Below are positions 35,739-44,439 of a DNA stretch of 64,000 bases, in pieces. The stretch is from contig NZ_RAIR01000004.1 in NCBI RefSeq assembly GCF_003625485.1, positions 248,001 to 312,000 of the forward strand, written 5' to 3'. The DNA comes from Butyrivibrio sp. CB08 (GTDB taxonomy: Bacteria > Bacillota > Clostridia > Lachnospirales > Lachnospiraceae). Under the pieces are notes generated by a model, which had not been told where the DNA came from, made no database searches, and saw nothing but the letters and a program-made list of their open reading frames with translations. Every line of letters starts with the position of its first letter. Position 1 is the first letter of the stretch. The position numbers were made by a program, and so were the translations under genes.

Positions 35739-36683
35739 TTACAATCGCATCCTGTCCGCAAGCTCCGATAGCTTACGCAATCTGTGATTAACTCCAGACT
35801 TCCCAACAGGCGGATCTAAAAACTTACCTAATTCCAATAATGATGCATCAGGATGTTCAAGCCTCACCTCGGCCATCTCCCTAAGGTTATCCGGGAGTCC
35901 CCCAAAACCCATCTGGTCTCTGATGAAGGTAATATCCTCTATCTGCTTACTGGCGGCATTGATTGTCTTGGTGATGTTGGCCACCTCGCAATTGACCTTG
36001 CGGTTTATGGAATTACGCATCTCCTTCACGATCCTGAGATTCTCAAGATTCATAAGACTGATGGGCGCTTCCATGATGTTCAGAAGGTCTACAATCCCTG
36101 CCCCTTCCTTGATATAAAGCACATGGTACTTTTTCCTCTGTACTATGCGGGCCTCTATATCAAAGCTCTCGATCAGGTCTTTTAGTAGCATTGCCTGCCC
36201 TTCATAATTGCAGACAAACTCCATGTGATAACCCTTATTAGGATCACTTATGGAGCCGGTACACAAGAAAGCATCTCTAAGAAATGTTCTCTTGCAGCAG
36301 GAATTCCTGACAACTAACGGGCTTGCGCCCTCACCAAAATCTCTGATGTTTCCATCCTTGTCCATGAGCCTGGTGGCCATCAGAACAGTTTCAACCTGCC
36401 TGGCATCTGTAAGGATAGGGCTGTAAACACGCCCACCTACGCGCACCTCTGGCACGTCTTCCAAAATGCTAGTAACTATATTAAATGCTTTTCTCAATAA
36501 TGTAAAGAGCTTTCTAAGTACCTGGGCGTTGTCAGTCAGCAAATACAGTGCCTTTCCGCCGTCTTCCATCTCTCCGACATGACCAATGCTTGTAATGATG
36601 GCAGCCATCCCTGCAAGCTGGCAGTGTCTGGAAGAAGCGGTGTGCCCTAAAAGCTCCTCTTTAACTTCTGCGGAAAAAGACAT
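35739..36683 (-). CDS. whiA: WhiA-type DNA-binding regulator
   Basis: The 314-residue protein has an N-terminal LAGLIDADG-like domain (SFSAEVKEELLGH at the start; RNSCCKRTFLRDAFLCTGSISDPNKGYHMEF) and a C-terminal helix-turn-helix (EVRLEHPDASLLELGKFLDPPVGKSGVNHRLRKL). WhiA affects sporulation in Streptomyces and cell division and chromosome segregation in Bacillus. Its ATG is two bases after the rapZ stop. Block order rapZ-whiA-crh matches Bacillus apart from yvcK, which is missing here. Confidence 0.96.
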   Translation of the reverse strand: MSFSAEVKEELLGHTASSRHCQLAGMAAIITSIGHVGEMEDGGKALYLLTDNAQVLRKLFTLLRKAFNIVTSILEDVPEVRVGGRVYSPILTDARQVETVLMATRLMDKDGNIRDFGEGASPLVVRNSCCKRTFLRDAFLCTGSISDPNKGYHMEFVCNYEGQAMLLKDLIESFDIEARIVQRKKYHVLYIKEGAGIVDLLNIMEAPISLMNLENLRIVKEMRNSINRKVNCEVANITKTINAASKQIEDITFIRDQMGFGGLPDNLREMAEVRLEHPDASLLELGKFLDPPVGKSGVNHRLRKLSELADRMRL

Positions 36684-36684
36684 A

Positions 36685-37554
36685 TCACTTGGCCTCTTTC
36701 ACATCTCTATGGGTGAGCTTAAGTCCAAAATTGCCCCCAAGCTCCTTAAGTCTATCGTACAGTTCATTGGCTATGGTAACACTTCTGTGCTGGCCTCCGG
36801 TACAGCCTATAGCTATTACCAGCTGATACTTGCCTTCCTCAACATAGCCAGGAATGAGAAACGCCAGCATATCTGTGAGCTTGTCCACAAATTCGCCGCA
36901 GGCAGGAAAGCTCTTAACATAGTCCTGAACAGGTTTGTCATTACCTGTCTGGTGTTTAAGTTCATCTACATAATATGGGTTTGGCAAAAACCTTACGTCA
37001 AAAACAAGGTCTGCATCTGATGGGATCCCATATTTAAATCCAAAGGAGAGAACGTTGATCATAAGAGAATTGTAAGATTCATTCTGTACAAAGATCTTGT
37101 CCAGTTCTTCCTTGAGTTCTCTGGTAAGAAGGCTTGATGTATCAAAGATATAATCGGCCTTGCTCTTTATCTCTGCAAGGACCTGTCTCTCTTTTGCTAT
37201 GCCATCTTCAAGTCTGTCCCCAACAGCGTTCATTGGGTGGATTCGTCTTGTCTCTTTGTATCTCTTTATGAGCACCTGATCACTGGCATCCATAAACAGT
37301 ATCTCCACAGGTATTCCCTTGTCTTTAAGGGACTCAATGATACCTGAAACACCTTCAAAACTCTGACCGGCTCTTGCATCTATTCCAAGGACAACCTTGG
37401 TGATGCCACTGTCAGGCATAGTGATCAGCTCTGTAAATTTCTCGATAAGAGAAACCGGAAGGTTATCAACGCAGTAAAATCCTGCATCTTCCAGCATATG
37501 TATAGCGGTTGCCTTACCACCGCCGCTCATTCCTGTTACAATGACGAATCTCAT
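36685..37554 (-). CDS. rapZ: RapZ/YvcJ-family nucleotide-binding protein
   Basis: The 289-residue protein opens with a P-loop, VTGMSGGGKATAIHMLED (usual form GMSGAGKS/T), and ends with the family's C-terminal domain (GCTGGQHRSVTIANELYDRL). In Escherichia coli RapZ binds the small RNA GlmZ to control amino-sugar synthesis; in Bacillus YvcJ has GTPase activity. The job in this organism is uncertain. Next to murB and whiA, a cell-envelope link is likely. Confidence 0.94.
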   Translation of the reverse strand: MRFVIVTGMSGGGKATAIHMLEDAGFYCVDNLPVSLIEKFTELITMPDSGITKVVLGIDARAGQSFEGVSGIIESLKDKGIPVEILFMDASDQVLIKRYKETRRIHPMNAVGDRLEDGIAKERQVLAEIKSKADYIFDTSSLLTRELKEELDKIFVQNESYNSLMINVLSFGFKYGIPSDADLVFDVRFLPNPYYVDELKHQTGNDKPVQDYVKSFPACGEFVDKLTDMLAFLIPGYVEEGKYQLVIAIGCTGGQHRSVTIANELYDRLKELGGNFGLKLTHRDVKEAK

Positions 37555-37569
37555 GATGGCTGTCCTTCC

Positions 37570-38481
37570 TTAAAATTCACCAAGCATAATGACTTCGGGT
37601 TCCAGTGTTACTCCAGAATTTTCATAAACACGCTTTTTAACTTCGCAGATAAGTTCATAGATATCAGCAGAAGTTGCGTTATCCTTATTAATTACAAAAC
37701 CGCAGTGCTTCTCAGAAACCTGCGCTCCGCCCACACTAAATCCGCGAAGGCCTGCATCTTCAATGAGCTTTCCTGCAAAGTACCCCTCCGGGCGCTTAAA
37801 TGTGGATCCGGCACTTGGATATTCAAGAGGCTGCTTCTCTTTTCTCTTAAGAGCAAGCTCCTTCATACGCTCAGAGATCTCTTCCTGATCACCCTTTGAA
37901 AGCGTAAGCCTTACACTGGTAACCACATCTCCTCTTTTCTTAAGCGCACTGTTTCTGTATCCAAAGTCGCACTCTTCACCTTTATAAGTAACAACAACTC
38001 CGTCTGATGCTATGGCCCTTACAGATACTGTGATGTCCTTCATCTCTCCGCCGTAGGCTCCGGCGTTCATGATCATGGCACCTCCAATGGTCCCAGGGAT
38101 CCCCGCTGCAAACTCAAAGCCTGCAAGAGCGTTATCTCTGGCAAAAGAGGCGATGGCGGAATTAAGTACTCCCGCCTCAGCCACGATTGTGGTGTCATCT
38201 TCGATGCGAAGGTCATTGAGCTTCTCAAGGGAAATAACAACTCCATCATAGCCCTTATCTGAGATCAGGAGGTTACTTCCATTACCCAGGATAAAGAAAG
38301 GCTGGTCATTCTGCCTTAAGAATCTGACAACCTTTAGCGCCGCCTCTTCATCACCTGGTCGTAAAAATAAGCTGGCAGGCCCACCAGTTCTAAACGTGGT
38401 GTGCCTGCTCATAAGTTCATCTATTAATATGTCTTCATTTGGGACTATTTCTCTTAGTCCCTCTAAAACTTCACTGTTCAA
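37570..38481 (-). CDS. murB: UDP-N-acetylenolpyruvoylglucosamine reductase
   Basis: A 303-residue FAD enzyme of type II MurB, the second committed step of peptidoglycan precursor synthesis (NADPH-dependent reduction to UDP-MurNAc). Seen are the FAD-binding MSRHTTFRTGGPASLFLRP, ILGNGSNLLISD, AGIPGTIGGAMIMNAGAYGGEM and the catalytic region EYPSAGSTFKRPEGYFAGKLIEDAGLRG (Ser of PSAGSTF). The start codon appears to be TTG, with AGAGGA upstream. Confidence 0.95.
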   Translation of the reverse strand: MNSEVLEGLREIVPNEDILIDELMSRHTTFRTGGPASLFLRPGDEEAALKVVRFLRQNDQPFFILGNGSNLLISDKGYDGVVISLEKLNDLRIEDDTTIVAEAGVLNSAIASFARDNALAGFEFAAGIPGTIGGAMIMNAGAYGGEMKDITVSVRAIASDGVVVTYKGEECDFGYRNSALKKRGDVVTSVRLTLSKGDQEEISERMKELALKRKEKQPLEYPSAGSTFKRPEGYFAGKLIEDAGLRGFSVGGAQVSEKHCGFVINKDNATSADIYELICEVKKRVYENSGVTLEPEVIMLGEF

Positions 38482-38493
38482 AGCAAATCCTCT

Positions 38494-39429
38494 TTAGCCG
38501 ATAACCAGACGTGCTGCGCCAAATACGCCAGCATCATTTCCAAGCTTTGCAAGAGCAAACTTAGCATCTCCGCAGCCTGGGAATACGTATTTTTTAAAGC
38601 TTGGCATAAGAAGGTCAAAGAGCATATCTCCAGCCTTGGATACTCCGCCGCCAAGAACGATGATCTCAGGGTTAGTTACTGAAGCAACAACTGCTATTCC
38701 CTTACCAAGGTAGTAGCCGTATTTCTCAGCACACTCTTTTGCAACCTTATCTCCAGCCTTAGCTGCATCAAAGATGTCTCTGCACTCGAAGTCCTTGCCC
38801 CTAAGTACGCTGTCCTCATCAGTTGCAGCGAGAACTCTCTTAGCAATTCTTACTGCGCCTGTTGCGCTGGCATACATCTCGAAGCAACCGTGATTGCCGC
38901 ATCCGCAAGTCTCTGGCTCGTCATCTACAAGGTGGATGTGTCCGATCTCTCCACCTGATCCCTTAGCACCAGAAAGGAGATTGCCTTCAACGATGATTCC
39001 GCCGCCGACACCTGTTCCAAGAGTAACAAGGCAAAGGTTCTTGTAGCCCTGTCCGCCGCCCTTCCATGCTTCTCCAAGAGCTGCTACGTTAGCGTCGTTA
39101 CCAGCCTTAACTGGAAGTTTAAGCTTTGAGTGGAGCTCGTTTACAACGTTGACCTTTTCCCATCCAAGGTTAACAGCCTGATAGCATACACCATCAGCGT
39201 TAACTGCGCCAGGAACGCCAACACCTGCTCCAACTACCTGTGTGTCCTCAATGCCTTTTTCCTTCATCTTGGCTCTGATAGACTCAGCAATATCAGGAAT
39301 GATCTGTGATCCGTGATCCTCTGTTCTTGTAGGGATCTCCCAGAAATCCACCTTCTCACCGGTCTCTGTAAGAAGACCGATCTTAACTGTTGTTCCTCCA
39401 ACATCTGCCCCAAATACGTATCTTGCCAT
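38494..39429 (-). CDS. glcK: ROK-family glucokinase
   Basis: The 311-residue protein has an N-terminal ATP-binding motif (FGADVGGTTVKIGLL), the substrate region GNDANVAALGEAWKGGGQ with GTGVGGGIIVEG, and the ROK zinc motif CGCGNHGCFEMYAS. It should phosphorylate glucose to glucose-6-phosphate using ATP, handling glucose freed from oligosaccharides inside the cell. Placement next to hprK and crh fits carbon-flow control. Confidence 0.94.
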   Translation of the reverse strand: MARYVFGADVGGTTVKIGLLTETGEKVDFWEIPTRTEDHGSQIIPDIAESIRAKMKEKGIEDTQVVGAGVGVPGAVNADGVCYQAVNLGWEKVNVVNELHSKLKLPVKAGNDANVAALGEAWKGGGQGYKNLCLVTLGTGVGGGIIVEGNLLSGAKGSGGEIGHIHLVDDEPETCGCGNHGCFEMYASATGAVRIAKRVLAATDEDSVLRGKDFECRDIFDAAKAGDKVAKECAEKYGYYLGKGIAVVASVTNPEIIVLGGGVSKAGDMLFDLLMPSFKKYVFPGCGDAKFALAKLGNDAGVFGAARLVIG

Positions 39430-39460
39430 GCCATAACCTCTTTTCTATATTAATTGTTTA

Positions 39461-40408
39461 TTACTCGTCGTCATCCTCGTCGCTTCTCCTGCGTGCAAGA
39501 GAATTCTGAACTCTGTTGTAGAGCTCCTGAGCTGCGTTGTAGCCCATTGCCTTCTGTCTGTGGTTAACCGCAGCAGACTCGCAGATAACTGCAAGGTTTC
39601 TACCTGGACGGATAGGGATCCTGTGGCACACTACCTTGTTTCCAAGATACTCTGTGTACTCCTCCTCAAGTCCAAGTCTGTCGTACTCTTTATCCTTGTC
39701 CCAATCCTCGAGCTTTATTACAAGGTCGATGGTCTGGGTCTCTCTTACGCTTGATACACCGTATAGGGTCTTAACATCGATGATACCTACACCTCTCATC
39801 TCGATGAAGTGCTTGGTAATATCAGGTGCAGAACCGATAAGTGTCTCCTCACTTACTCTTCTGATCTCAACAACGTCGTCTGATACAAGACGATGTCCTC
39901 TCTTAATGAGCTCGATGGCCGTCTCAGACTTACCAATTCCGCTCTCACCTGTAATAAGAACGCCGACACCATATACATCAACTAAAACGCCGTGGATAGA
40001 GATACATGGTGCAAGCTTAACATTAAGCCATCTGATGATCTCTGCAGTGAATGAAGAAGTTGACTTCTTGGTGATAAGAACCGGAACCTTCTCCTCAACT
40101 GCGATCTTTACAAAAAGTGGATCTGGAGTTAAGTCTCTGCAGAACACAACTCCAGGGATATCAAAGGAAAGGAACTCTCTGTACATCTGCTCTTTCTTGT
40201 TGGCAGGAAGAGATTCCATATATGTATATTCAACGAATCCGATGACCTGAAGTCTGGTGGCCTCGAAGTGCTCGAAGTATCCAGCCAGCTGAAGAGCAGG
40301 TCTGTTAATATCTGGCTGGCTTATCCTGATCTTTTTGATATCAACCTCAGGTGTAAGATTCTCCAGCTTTTGTTTCTCGATAATGTTCTTTAAACTTACG
40401 CTAGACAT
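39461..40408 (-). CDS. hprK: HPr kinase/phosphorylase
   Basis: The 315-residue protein has the N-terminal DRTGG-like domain and a C-terminal kinase with Walker A GESGIGKSETAIELIKRGH, the basic residue site RLVSDDVVEI, and the family signature MRGVGIIDVKTLYGVSSV. It phosphorylates Ser46 of HPr/Crh at high fructose-bisphosphate and reverses this with phosphate. The target Ser46 is present only in the HPr-like protein at 35466, not in the one at 42482. Confidence 0.96.
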   Translation of the reverse strand: MSSVSLKNIIEKQKLENLTPEVDIKKIRISQPDINRPALQLAGYFEHFEATRLQVIGFVEYTYMESLPANKKEQMYREFLSFDIPGVVFCRDLTPDPLFVKIAVEEKVPVLITKKSTSSFTAEIIRWLNVKLAPCISIHGVLVDVYGVGVLITGESGIGKSETAIELIKRGHRLVSDDVVEIRRVSEETLIGSAPDITKHFIEMRGVGIIDVKTLYGVSSVRETQTIDLVIKLEDWDKDKEYDRLGLEEEYTEYLGNKVVCHRIPIRPGRNLAVICESAAVNHRQKAMGYNAAQELYNRVQNSLARRRSDEDDDE

Positions 40409-40478
40409 AGGTTTTTTGCCCCCTGTTTGCCATATTCCATATACAACGCCTTCATATTATCATAGAAGAGTTTTATGT

Positions 40479-42347
40479 TCAAACATTTTCAGGATGAAAG
40501 AAATCGTAAATCTGCTTTGCAGTATTTTCCGGAATCTCAGGCACCTTACTCAGTTCTTCTATGCTGGCATTTTTAATGTCCTCAATGGATTTAAAGCTCT
40601 TCATAAGAGCCTTTCTCCTTGCTGGTCCGATTCCAGGAATATCATCAAGGGAGCTCTTTACCTGAGATTTGCTTCGAAGAGATCTGTGATACTCGATGGC
40701 AAATCTGTGGGCCTCATCCTGTATCCTTGTTATGAGCTTAAATCCTTCTGACCTGGTGTCGATAGGAAGTTCTACATTATTATAGTAAAGGCCTCTGGTC
40801 CTGTGGTTATCATCCTTGACCATTCCGCAGACTGGGATCTTAATCCCAAGCTCATCAAGGACCTGGAGACAGATATTTACCTGACCTCTTCCTCCGTCCA
40901 TCAGTATCAGATCAGGGAACTTGGTAAAGCTGCCGTACTTGGCATCGATGTCCCTTACTTCCAGCTCCTGCCTCTCTTCAATTCCATGAAGAAGCCTTCT
41001 TGTGAGGACCTCGTGCATGCATGCGTAGTCGTCAGGCCCGGATACAGTCTTAATCCTGAACTTGCGGTAGTCGCTCTTTTTAGGCTTACCCTTCTCGTAA
41101 ACTACCATGGATCCAACATTGGCAAAGCCGCTGATGTTAGATATATCATAGGCCTCCATTCGGTCAAGGCCCTTTATGCCAAGGAGCTTTTCGATCTCTT
41201 TGACAGCTCCGATGGTCCTACCTTCTTCTCTCTTTATCCTCTCCTTGTCCTTTGATAGAACAAGCTCTGCGTTCTGGGCTGCAAGCTCCATGAGCTTTTC
41301 CTTTTGTCCCCTCTCAGGAACAGAGATATAAACCCTTGAGCCCTTTCTCTGGGAAAGCCACTTCTCGATAATATCCATGTCTTCGATGGGCTCTGGCAAA
41401 AGAACTTCCCGCGGAATAAACGGAGTTCCTGCGTAGAACTGTTTTACGAAGTTCTCTAGGATCTCGCTCTGGGGATTCTCTGCCACGTGGGTCATATAAA
41501 AATGCTCTCTGCCAATAAGCCTTCCGTCTCTTACAAAGAACACCTGAACAACGGCGTCCTTATCATCGGAAGCAATGGCAAGGATATCCTTGTCCTCCAT
41601 GGAGGAGTCTGTCATCTTCTGCTTCTGGGCCACGACCTTCACTGATGCGATAAGGTCCCTGTACCTTGCTGCGTTCTCAAAGTCCAGATCCTCTGAAGCA
41701 GCCTCCATCTTCTGCTGAAGGTCATTGAGGATAAGGGCATAGTTGCCATTTAAAAACTCAAGAGCCTTATCTATCCTGTCCCTGTACTCTTCCTTACTGA
41801 TGTTACCTGTGCAGGGTCCGCAGCACTGCTTCATGTGGTAGTTAAGACATGGCCTCTCTGCGCCAATGTCCCTTGGAAGAACCCTGTTGCAGGTTCTAAG
41901 GCCGTAGAGCTTATTGATAAGCTCAATGGTATCCTTAACTGCTGCCGCGCTGGTAAAAGGTCCGAAATATCTGGACTTGTCCTTTTTCATTAAACGGGAG
42001 AAAAGAATTCTTGGATAATCCTCAGAGACTGTCACCTTAATATAAGGATAAGTTTTGTCATCCTTGAGCATAGTGTTGTATCTAGGGCAGTGCTCCTTGA
42101 TAAGGTTGTTCTCGAGGACCAGTGCCTCCAGCTCTGAGTCTGTGACGATATATTCAAACCTGGCTATCTGCTTAACCATCCGGTCAATCTGAGGGCCACG
42201 TCCTATATTTGAACGAAAATAACTCCTCACACGGTTGTGAAGATTGATGGCTTTTCCAACATACATGATGGTGTCATTCTCATCATGCATAATATAAACT
42301 CCCGGCTTATTTGGAAGTTTTTTCAGCTCTTCTTTGATATCAAACAT
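40479..42347 (-). CDS. uvrC: UvrABC excinuclease subunit C
   Basis: The 622-residue protein has an N-terminal GIY-YIG nuclease ([32 protein letters not shown]), a UvrB-binding UVR motif ([24 protein letters not shown]), the RNase H-like nuclease ([35 protein letters not shown]) and C-terminal helix-hairpin-helix ([19 protein letters not shown]). It cuts damaged DNA on both sides of a lesion. A poor ribosome site (TATAGG) precedes the ATG. It is the first gene of the hprK-crh block. Confidence 0.97.
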   Translation of the reverse strand: MFDIKEELKKLPNKPGVYIMHDENDTIMYVGKAINLHNRVRSYFRSNIGRGPQIDRMVKQIARFEYIVTDSELEALVLENNLIKEHCPRYNTMLKDDKTYPYIKVTVSEDYPRILFSRLMKKDKSRYFGPFTSAAAVKDTIELINKLYGLRTCNRVLPRDIGAERPCLNYHMKQCCGPCTGNISKEEYRDRIDKALEFLNGNYALILNDLQQKMEAASEDLDFENAARYRDLIASVKVVAQKQKMTDSSMEDKDILAIASDDKDAVVQVFFVRDGRLIGREHFYMTHVAENPQSEILENFVKQFYAGTPFIPREVLLPEPIEDMDIIEKWLSQRKGSRVYISVPERGQKEKLMELAAQNAELVLSKDKERIKREEGRTIGAVKEIEKLLGIKGLDRMEAYDISNISGFANVGSMVVYEKGKPKKSDYRKFRIKTVSGPDDYACMHEVLTRRLLHGIEERQELEVRDIDAKYGSFTKFPDLILMDGGRGQVNICLQVLDELGIKIPVCGMVKDDNHRTRGLYYNNVELPIDTRSEGFKLITRIQDEAHRFAIEYHRSLRSKSQVKSSLDDIPGIGPARRKALMKSFKSIEDIKNASIEELSKVPEIPENTAKQIYDFFHPENV

Positions 42348-42373
42348 ACCTATATTATATCCATTTCACATAA

Positions 42374-42431
42374 TAAAACCACCAAAAGCGATGGCCAAGA
42401 TAAGAGGATGCCATTCGTTTTGATGGTTTTA
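42374..42431. repeat. Imperfect 22-bp inverted repeat upstream of uvrC
   Basis: TAAAACC...GATGGC (42374-42395) pairs with GCCATTC...GGTTTTA (42410-42431) with about four mismatches and a 14-base loop. It lies between the uvrC start and the terminator of the PTS operon and may fold in the uvrC leader. Confidence 0.45.
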
Positions 42432-42437
42432 AAGAGG

Positions 42438-42468
42438 AAAAAAAGGATACTCTGGCTGAAAGAGTGTC
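42438..42468 (-). terminator. Terminator of the PTS operon
   Basis: On the minus strand GACACTCT and AGAGTATC form an 8-bp stem with one mismatch, followed by a run of seven T. Confidence 0.7.
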
Positions 42469-42481
42469 TATCTTAAGCGCT

Positions 42482-42739
42482 TTACAGATTATCCTTAAGA
42501 TATCTGTAAAGTGCGTCAGCCGCCTGGTCTTCATCTTCTCCCGCAAATGTTATGGAAAGAGTCTGACCGCACTTAACCCCCAGCCCAACAAGGCCAAAGA
42601 CGTGCTTAACATCAGTCTCCTGTCCATTTCCCTTCGCTGTAATGGTAGAAGAAAAGCTCTGTGCAAGCTTTACTAGTCCCCCTGCAGGAAGTGCATGCAC
42701 TCCCTCAGGGTCTGTAATTACATAATCAATTATCTTCAT
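42482..42739 (-). CDS. HPr-family phosphocarrier of the PTS operon, His15 kept, Ser46 replaced by His
   Basis: The 85-residue protein has EGVHALPAGGLVKLAQSF, with His15 present but Arg17 changed to Leu, and DVKHVFGLVGLG where HPr has KSIMGVMSLG, so position 46 is His instead of Ser. It can therefore still receive phosphate from enzyme I but should escape HPr kinase. Its ATG overlaps the stop of the dehydrogenase (ATGA). As the last gene of the PTS operon it is probably a dedicated phosphocarrier for that system. Confidence 0.88.
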   Translation of the reverse strand: MKIIDYVITDPEGVHALPAGGLVKLAQSFSSTITAKGNGQETDVKHVFGLVGLGVKCGQTLSITFAGEDEDQAADALYRYLKDNL

Positions 42740-43998
42740 ATCTCCACACCAAAGTGCTCAAACAAAATCTTCTCAGCTTCCGGATTCCAAAGTCCTGCGT
42801 GAGCTTTGCAGCTCTCATCAAGCTTCTTGAACAGTGGATCTGTCTCTCCGAGCTTACCAAAGTCATCGATTGCTGTAAGTGGCATATCAATAAGTGTATA
42901 GATAAGCTTCTTGCCACCTGGGATGTTTGGCAGGTTGCAGGTTGTTTCTGCAGCTGCATCCAGACCGCCTACGTGTGTGACCATAACTGATGGGTTGATC
43001 TCTCCCTTAGCTGCAAGGTCAAGAGCCTCTAAGAGATCGTCATTGTTACCACCTGTGGTTCCAAGAATATGTGTGCTTGTATAGTGAGCATTGTAGAGAT
43101 TGATCTCTGACTTGAACTGATTGTCTGTAGGTCCTGCAAAGAAGTTCATGCAGCCGTCAAAAGCAAGGAGTCTGTCTCCCATCTCAGCAACGCTTCTTAC
43201 TGGAACATAAACAAATACATCATCGTAGCCATGGCCCTCAGTGATCTCCATGAGCTTTTCTTCTGCATCGCTCTCTGAAGAATTAAAGTAGATGAGCTCT
43301 ACTCCCTTTTCTTTGGCAAACTCAGGGCTTATTACAGATGCTGCTCTCTCAAGCTTCTTGTCATCAAGATCTGTAACTACGATCCTCTTTGGCTTATTCT
43401 CAAATCTAAGGCCATAGCTTACCGCTCCAAGACCCATTGGTCCGCAGCCGCCCATGATAAGGATATTTCCACCCTCCTTGGTTCCCATGGCATGATTGTA
43501 ATTCTGTTTGTTGGTGTGGTAGTTAGCGTGGTAACCACCGATAATGCAGCTCATTGGTTCTCCAAGAGATGCCTGGTAGTAGCTCTCTCCGTTATAAGGA
43601 AGAAGTGCATCCAGCTCCATTACTTCGTGAGGCATGATGCAGTAGGTAGCATCTCCGCCGCAGAAACGATAGGAATATCCAGGGGAATCAAGCTTACCCT
43701 GGTAGTTAAGTGCTGGCTGAAGAGCCCACTTATCTCCTACCTTGTACTTATCCTTCCACTTAGAACCTACCTCTACGATTACGCCTGAGCACTCATGTCC
43801 TGTGATGATAGGATTAACATCGATATCCTGAGGTGCTCTCTTATGCTTCTTGCCCTGCTTGGCAAGCTTGTAGGTGGACATGCAGATGCTGTCACTTACT
43901 ACCTTAACTAATATCTCATCGTCCTTGATCTCAGGGAGCTCAAACTCCTCAAGTCTAAGGTCCATTTCTCCATACATTCTTACTGCTCTGGTCTTCAT
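42736..43998 (-). CDS. Zinc-dependent dehydrogenase, L-sorbose-1-phosphate reductase-like
   Basis: The 420-residue medium-chain dehydrogenase starts MKTRAVRMYGEMDLRLEEFELPEI with a GGAG site eight bases upstream; an in-frame ATG at 44025 is less likely. Zinc-site residues appear in SDSICMSTYK and GHECSGVIVEVG, and the nucleotide site is MGGCGPMGLGAVSYG. The phrases CMNFFAGPTDNQF and HILGTTGGNNDD match my memory of SorE of the sorbose operon. SorE reduces L-sorbose-1-phosphate to glucitol-6-phosphate. No mannitol-1-phosphate dehydrogenase is present, so the PTS may take up sorbose or another sugar (inference). Confidence 0.82.
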   Translation of the reverse strand: MKTRAVRMYGEMDLRLEEFELPEIKDDEILVKVVSDSICMSTYKLAKQGKKHKRAPQDIDVNPIITGHECSGVIVEVGSKWKDKYKVGDKWALQPALNYQGKLDSPGYSYRFCGGDATYCIMPHEVMELDALLPYNGESYYQASLGEPMSCIIGGYHANYHTNKQNYNHAMGTKEGGNILIMGGCGPMGLGAVSYGLRFENKPKRIVVTDLDDKKLERAASVISPEFAKEKGVELIYFNSSESDAEEKLMEITEGHGYDDVFVYVPVRSVAEMGDRLLAFDGCMNFFAGPTDNQFKSEINLYNAHYTSTHILGTTGGNNDDLLEALDLAAKGEINPSVMVTHVGGLDAAAETTCNLPNIPGGKKLIYTLIDMPLTAIDDFGKLGETDPLFKKLDESCKAHAGLWNPEAEKILFEHFGVEI

Positions 43999-43999
43999 A

Positions 44000-44425
44000 T
44001 TATTCTTCTCCTTCAAACAGGTCACTTATCTCCTGCTCATTTAATGTCAGCAGATGGTCAACACCTGCCTTGTCTGAAAAGGTCATGGCTATCTTCTGGA
44101 GAACGTTTAAATGCTCATCTCCAACTGCTGCTATTCCAATGATGACCTTCACCTTTTCAGGCGCACCCCAGTCCTGGCCCTCTGGTACTGTCATAAGCAC
44201 AAGGCCAGTCTTTTTTATATGTCTCTTAGCATCCTCAATACCGTGAGGAATTGCTACTGCATTCCCAATATATGTGTTAAATACCTTCTCTTTATCCAGC
44301 ATCGCCTGAGTATAATACTCGTTGGTATACCCCTGAGATGAGAATATCTCTCCAATTCTTCTTATGATATCTTCTTTCTCCGAAGGCTCCTGGTTTATAA
44401 AGATATTTCTGGTTTCTAGAATCAT
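44000..44425 (-). CDS. PTS EIIA component, mannitol/fructose type
   Basis: A 141-residue EIIA-2 domain with the phosphorylated histidine in GNAVAIPHGIEDAKRHI. It receives phosphate from HPr and passes it to EIIB. The start at 44425 (MILETRNIFINQEP) is preferred because GGAGGG lies six bases upstream; the ATG 18 bases earlier includes this site. Immediately downstream of the PRD regulator. Confidence 0.93.
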   Translation of the reverse strand: MILETRNIFINQEPSEKEDIIRRIGEIFSSQGYTNEYYTQAMLDKEKVFNTYIGNAVAIPHGIEDAKRHIKKTGLVLMTVPEGQDWGAPEKVKVIIGIAAVGDEHLNVLQKIAMTFSDKAGVDHLLTLNEQEISDLFEGEE

Positions 44426-44439
44426 GTGTCCCTCCAATT

